Assembly: GCA_020354025.1 (NCBI GenBank)
Contig: CP070638.1
Span: 579,523 to 643,522, forward strand
Length of the DNA stretch: 64,000 nucleotides
DNA from: Fidelibacterota bacterium
GTDB taxonomy: Bacteria; Fidelibacterota; Marinisomatia; SCGC-AAA003-L08; TS1B11
Direction of reading: 5' to 3'
Shown piece by piece: positions 60,285 to 64,000 of the stretch. The notes under the pieces are model-generated. The model ran no database searches, had not been told where the DNA came from, and saw only the letters and a program-made list of their open reading frames with translations. Position 1 is the stretch's first letter. Each line of letters starts with the position of its first letter. The translations under genes were made by a program, and so were the position numbers.

Positions 60285-61988
60285 TCACCGTTTCACCCTC
60301 AAACCCTTGTCCTCGTGGACGAAGATCCAGGCGGCCACCTTACCCACGTTAAGCGGTTCATCGGCCGCCCAGTACTTATAGTCGTGCTCAAAACGACTGC
60401 TGCTGTCGTCTGGAGGTATCCCACCGGCCTCTGCCAGGATTGTCTGTGCCCGGGCCTGCCATTTTTTTACGTTTATCTCCCGCAGATCCACCCAGCCCGC
60501 CTCGGCCCAGGTGTCCACATCGCCGGGTGTAGTTGGGGCTTCGGTGCGGCCCAGTGAAGGAGGTATCTCAACCACCGGCCCGCGTAACAGCCGTCGTCCA
60601 TCGCTTAATAAAATGGGGATGCCAATGGAAATAATCTTGCTACGCACTTCGGAGTTATCAGCCACTCGCTTTTCCAGCTCCAGGGCAAGCTCGTGGGTGT
60701 CGGCCTCGGCGATGGCCCGGATCGACCCCCGTACCTGGCGTAAAAGGTCCGCCTCGTGGAGCAGCTTTGAAAGGCGCGGCGGGCCTAACAGCTCGAAGGC
60801 GACGCTGTCCACTCCGTGCTGCTCTACCAGTGTGCGCATGCGCTCCAAGGCCTGCACCCGCATGGAACCAGCCCGGTAGGTGGGACCCATGATGGCGTTG
60901 TCCAGGGCGTTGATTATGTCGTGCCCGGTATTATCGCCCTTGATCTCCAGGATTACATTGGTGGCGATCTCTTCGGGAGTAACGAATTCCATCTGCCCGA
61001 TGGTGGTAATGCACTCAAACTCGGCCAGGGAGAAAGTACCGTTTTCCCCTGTATCTATATATACGCTCTCCAGGTCTTGGCCCAGGGAATGCCAGTTACC
61101 GCGGTCCTGGAAGCTGAAGGTCCCATTAAGGACCACGGCTTCCTCAGGGGGGCAGTCCACGAGCTCGATGGGTTGGCCCAGTTTCTTTATCACACCGTAT
61201 TTAATAGCCTTCCAGGCGATGGCAGCCGCCGGCTTAATCTCCTTGGTGATGGGAGCATCCGGCGTGCGGCCCATGAGAAACAACAGCATGGTGTGGGCAC
61301 CGGCCAGGGACGACTTGGAAAGCAGCACCCGAGATGGTTTCTCCTCGCTGTGGGTATAGGGGATGTTCAACCCCATACCCCCTGTGCCGCTGGTACCGAT
61401 CTTGATATATACCTTGGTGTCATTCTCGATCATGCTGGCGTATAGTATCTGTATATGCCGGATTATCTGGGGGGTGTAAAGGGTTGCCATGAGTTTTTCC
61501 ACCTCGGACAGGAATCCCCCGGTGAGGGTATCCTGCTCACGGGCAGTAGCCATCTCTTTCTTCAGCATGTAGTAGCTGTGATAGATGTCCTGGTAGGCCA
61601 GCCCGGCGGCCGAGTTCACTGAATCGATGATAATGTGGGGTTGGTGGCAATTAATGATCTGGCGCAGGGTGGAATGCTCCATAATTTCATCGTCCAAAGG
61701 TTCCATGACATCAGCAATAAGGCGAGTTCTGTGCTGGGGATTGTTGAGGATTTCATCCCGGGAGAGGTCTTTCAGGTTGTCACGGACGAAGATGTTCCCC
61801 CACACCGGCGTGCAACGAACATCAGGGGCTTCCTGATTCATCTGCTCTACAGCGGCTCGGGCTTCTTCTTCCCACATGGAAGCGATGATCATCTCCGCCG
61901 GCTGCTCATCAGCCAGCTTGCGATTCACCGCCATTCCTACCATTCCGTATCCACCCAGGATCAGGATTTTACGGTTGTGAATATCCAT
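60285..61988 (-). CDS. Large Rossmann-fold NAD(P)-dependent protein
   Basis: 567 residues. It begins KILILGGYGMVGMAVNRKL, a classic G-x-x-G-x-x-G dinucleotide site, with a later KIGTSGTGGMGLNIPY stretch (~205-220). Roughly residues 1-300 are Rossmann/epimerase-like; the rest is helical (DTHELALELEKRVADN) and ends KGLRVKR. It is far longer than typical SDRs and I cannot name it. AAGGA precedes the ATG. It lies on the same strand, 32 bases after ptb, and so may belong to the acyl-phosphate pathway, perhaps as an acyl or aldehyde oxidoreductase; that is conjecture. Confidence 0.6.
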   Translation of the reverse strand: MDIHNRKILILGGYGMVGMAVNRKLADEQPAEMIIASMWEEEARAAVEQMNQEAPDVRCTPVWGNIFVRDNLKDLSRDEILNNPQHRTRLIADVMEPLDDEIMEHSTLRQIINCHQPHIIIDSVNSAAGLAYQDIYHSYYMLKKEMATAREQDTLTGGFLSEVEKLMATLYTPQIIRHIQILYASMIENDTKVYIKIGTSGTGGMGLNIPYTHSEEKPSRVLLSKSSLAGAHTMLLFLMGRTPDAPITKEIKPAAAIAWKAIKYGVIKKLGQPIELVDCPPEEAVVLNGTFSFQDRGNWHSLGQDLESVYIDTGENGTFSLAEFECITTIGQMEFVTPEEIATNVILEIKGDNTGHDIINALDNAIMGPTYRAGSMRVQALERMRTLVEQHGVDSVAFELLGPPRLSKLLHEADLLRQVRGSIRAIAEADTHELALELEKRVADNSEVRSKIISIGIPILLSDGRRLLRGPVVEIPPSLGRTEAPTTPGDVDTWAEAGWVDLREINVKKWQARAQTILAEAGGIPPDDSSSRFEHDYKYWAADEPLNVGKVAAWIFVHEDKGLRVKR

Positions 61989-62020
61989 ATCTCAGGTCCT
62001 TCCGAATTGCTGGTTGTATG

Positions 62021-63058
62021 TCAATTGAGTTTAAGACTTGTTTGTCGGCTATTACCGAAATCGGGGTGCTGGCTATAATGCAGGACCGTCGCCAGGGCTA
62101 GGGTAATAGAGTTGAGTCGGGTATCCGGTGAGTCGGAGCGGATCAGCAGGACGATGGGTGCCGTCGCACCCAGCACCACGCCACCACCCCTTGCACCCCC
62201 CAGCGACATGAGGGCCTTGACCATGAAGTTGGTGGCGGTAATATTGGGTCCCAGGAAGATGTCGGTACTGCCGGCGATTTTCGAGGGAATACTCTTTTTG
62301 TCGGCGGAGTCGATCGACAAGGCCACGTCCAAGGCCAGGGGACCCTCCACCACGCAGCGCCCGAATCGGCCCTGGTCCGCTTCCTGTGCCAGGGTTCGTG
62401 CCAGGCGGGTCTCCGGCAGTTTTTCGGTCACGTTCTCCACCAGGGCCAGGGCCGCCACATTGGGAACCGGTGTGTTCAGGGCCCAGCTCAGGTCCAGGGC
62501 GTTGTGCAGCATATCTCGGAGCACCGGCAGGGGCTGCTCAATGTTGACCCCGCCATCGGTAAAGAGCATCAACCGCGGGTATGAAGGGGATTCCACCGCT
62601 GCCACGTGGCTCAGGATGCGGGATGCAGGAGAGGTGCTATCTTCGCCCTCAGGTGCACGATCCACTGACCGTAACAATCCCGACTCCCGGTTGAGAACGG
62701 CCTTGAGGAGTTCGGCAGTAGGAGTCTTGCCCTTCATAAGCAGGTGGGCATCTCCCGAGCGCACCAGCTGCACCGCCCGTTCGGCTGTAAGGCCGGATTG
62801 TGTATCCTCAATGGTAAACGTATCAGGGTCCAACTCCAGCCGGGTCAGCAGCAGCTCCAGGTTTTCCCGCTCCCCTACCAGAAATGGCATTATCCAGCCG
62901 CGTGCTGTAGCATCAGCCAGTGCGGCCAGGATGGTCTCATCCTCTGGGGCCGAAACGGCAATCGTTAGAGGCGGAATCTTTTCCAGCCGCTGATAGAGCA
63001 GCTCGAACGAAGTAACCTGTCCAGTCTTCCCGCTGGCGGGACGGGTTGATTCATCCAT
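62021..63058 (-). CDS. ptb: Phosphate acyltransferase (phosphate butyryltransferase-like)
   Basis: 345 residues of the Pta/Ptb family, exchanging CoA of butyryl-CoA (or a branched acyl-CoA) for phosphate. Family blocks include LLMKGKTPTAELLKAVLN, RILSHVAAVESPSYPRLMLFTDGGVN in two pieces (SH and TDGG), NAALALVE-like ALALVENVTEKLPET, GPLALDVALS and DIFLGPNITATNFMVKAL. The C-terminus VVLGATAPIVLLIRSDS is also typical. Its ATG overlaps the end of the butyrate kinase gene by 8 bases, so the pair is coupled. Confidence 0.9.
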   Translation of the reverse strand: MDESTRPASGKTGQVTSFELLYQRLEKIPPLTIAVSAPEDETILAALADATARGWIMPFLVGERENLELLLTRLELDPDTFTIEDTQSGLTAERAVQLVRSGDAHLLMKGKTPTAELLKAVLNRESGLLRSVDRAPEGEDSTSPASRILSHVAAVESPSYPRLMLFTDGGVNIEQPLPVLRDMLHNALDLSWALNTPVPNVAALALVENVTEKLPETRLARTLAQEADQGRFGRCVVEGPLALDVALSIDSADKKSIPSKIAGSTDIFLGPNITATNFMVKALMSLGGARGGGVVLGATAPIVLLIRSDSPDTRLNSITLALATVLHYSQHPDFGNSRQTSLKLN

Positions 63059-64000
63059 ATTCTTTCACTTCCTCATCGCCGTTTATAATCCGCCAGGCTC
63101 CCAGAGCGAGGGCCTCCAGCTCCAAGGAACCGGCAAAAGTGATCACCGGGGCGATAAAGTTAACTTTGCTGGCAATATCACTACAGAATCGCTCTGACCT
63201 AGCCATGCCACCGGTTAAAATTACAGCGTCTACCCTGCCCTCCAGTCCCGTATCATGTGACGCCAGTACGGTAGCCATGGCACCAATCTCTTTGGCTATC
63301 TGGTAAACCATAGCCTGGTATACTTCGGCGGCCAGCTTATCCCCGGCATCAATTCGTCGCAGCACCTCCTCCAGATCAGTAGTGCCCAGGTAACCCCGAA
63401 GCCCTGACTCCCGGCTCAGCTTGTGGATCAGGGAGTCTAAGGTGTATTTCCCACTGAAGGCCAGGCGCAGCAGGCCCTCCAACGGCAGGGCCCCTGCCCG
63501 CTCCGGCGAGAAGGGCCCCATACCCAGCAGGGCGTCATTGACGTCCACGATCCGTCCCCCGCGCAGGGCGGCTACCGATATTCCACCCCCCATATGGGTC
63601 ACGACGAATCTGGTTTCAGTCAGCAAGTGGTCAAGCTGAGTGGCAGCTTTACGGGCAACCGCTTTGATATTCAGGGCGTGGCTCCTGCATCGGCGCGCTA
63701 TTTCCGGTACACCGGAGATGCGGGCTTCGGATTCGAATTCATCAGTTGTTACCGGATCAACGATATAGGCAGGTACGTCGAAGCGCTGGGCTACTTCCCG
63801 TGCCAGCAAGGCCCCCAGGTTGGAGGCATGATCAGCGTAGCGGGCAGAGGAAAGGTCGGCGATCATGGCGTCATTGATGGCGTAGGTGCCCCCGGGTAGC
63901 GGCTTGAGGAGTCCACCGCGTCCCGCCACCGCTGCGAGAGTGTTGCTGGGTATACGCTCCAGATGTGGCTCCACCGCAGCCCACCGTAAACTCATCTGCT
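63051..64000 (-). CDS. buk: Butyrate kinase, N-terminus beyond the window
   Basis: About 316 residues visible of a family length of ~355; the reading frame is open at the window edge, so roughly 40 N-terminal residues (with the first phosphate loop) are missing from view. It shows VAGRGGLLKPLPGGTYAIN, HASNLGALLA, VDPVTTDEF, RISGVPEIARRCRSHALN, VTHMGGGISVAAL and LTGGMARSERF. It makes ATP from butyryl (or isobutyryl/valeryl) phosphate produced by Ptb. Apparent ATG at 63995 is not the start. Confidence 0.93.
   Translation of the reverse strand, partial: QMSLRWAAVEPHLERIPSNTLAAVAGRGGLLKPLPGGTYAINDAMIADLSSARYADHASNLGALLAREVAQRFDVPAYIVDPVTTDEFESEARISGVPEIARRCRSHALNIKAVARKAATQLDHLLTETRFVVTHMGGGISVAALRGGRIVDVNDALLGMGPFSPERAGALPLEGLLRLAFSGKYTLDSLIHKLSRESGLRGYLGTTDLEEVLRRIDAGDKLAAEVYQAMVYQIAKEIGAMATVLASHDTGLEGRVDAVILTGGMARSERFCSDIASKVNFIAPVITFAGSLELEALALGAWRIINGDEEVKEYG

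Noticed and set aside
62112-62993. 293-codon plus-strand frame antisense to ptb
   Set aside because: Arg/Ser-rich shadow of the ptb gene; no start context.

Overview
The window looks like chromosomal DNA of an anaerobic or facultative member of the FCB superphylum. My best guess is Neomarinimicrobiota or a relative such as Calditrichota; the phylum is inferred from gene content only. The support is several secreted proteins with a C-terminal type IX-like sorting tail (a YPNPFNP-type start and a G-Y/F-Y-R-x-end), PorV/PorQ-like and PorD-like (DUF4835) proteins, a TonB receptor with a carboxypeptidase-regulatory plug extension, CRTAC1 and M64 family proteins, and a Ptb/Buk pair. Shine-Dalgarno sites are clear for most genes. 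I found no tRNA, rRNA, CRISPR array, insertion sequence or prophage.

Layout. 1-14.5 kb holds envelope genes: a peptidase-MA protein with a PorV-like protein, two tandem 73-residue membrane proteins behind a good promoter, an M1 peptidase joined to a predicted outer-membrane barrel, a few housekeeping genes (pip, acpH, yjbQ, two DUF2007), and a leftward run of an M1 peptidase, two barrels and a Tyr/Trp/Pro-rich lipoprotein. 14.9-22.1 kb holds a PorD-like gene, a Met/Cys PLP enzyme with an Lrp regulator, and transporters around a small carbonic-anhydrase-like gene.

22.3-31.5 kb is the most interesting part. It is a tightly overlapping aspartate-family operon: threonine-synthase-like enzyme, a sulfur-carrier protein ending in Gly-Gly, a MoeB/ThiF-like E1, homoserine kinase, aspartokinase, aspartate-semialdehyde dehydrogenase and an SDR, followed by proB-proA. 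In front of it is a short ORF with seven Met codons out of ten, then an intrinsic terminator directly abutting the ribosome-binding site of the first gene. I read this as a methionine-sensing attenuator. It suggests the operon makes homocysteine from O-phosphohomoserine and a protein thiocarboxylate, rather than (or as well as) threonine.

31.5-48.8 kb, almost all on the minus strand, carries a double-length ThyX, CysQ, Cu/Zn SOD, a GYD protein, a CRTAC1 protein, an M64 peptidase, and a four-gene operon of a CitD-CitE fusion, CitF, an HD-like protein and a Lys4-like aconitase (possible mesaconate/citramalate or citrate cleavage). Then come a phosphohexomutase and rpsU. 49.6-60.1 kb is a five-gene outer-membrane operon: two lipoproteins, a TonB receptor, a tailed secreted protein and a PorV-like protein. 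60.3-64 kb holds a large Rossmann protein, phosphate acyltransferase and the C-terminal part of butyrate kinase, cut by the window edge. Together these suggest an amino-acid or organic-acid fermenter that takes up oligomers or peptides through TonB and surface peptidases.
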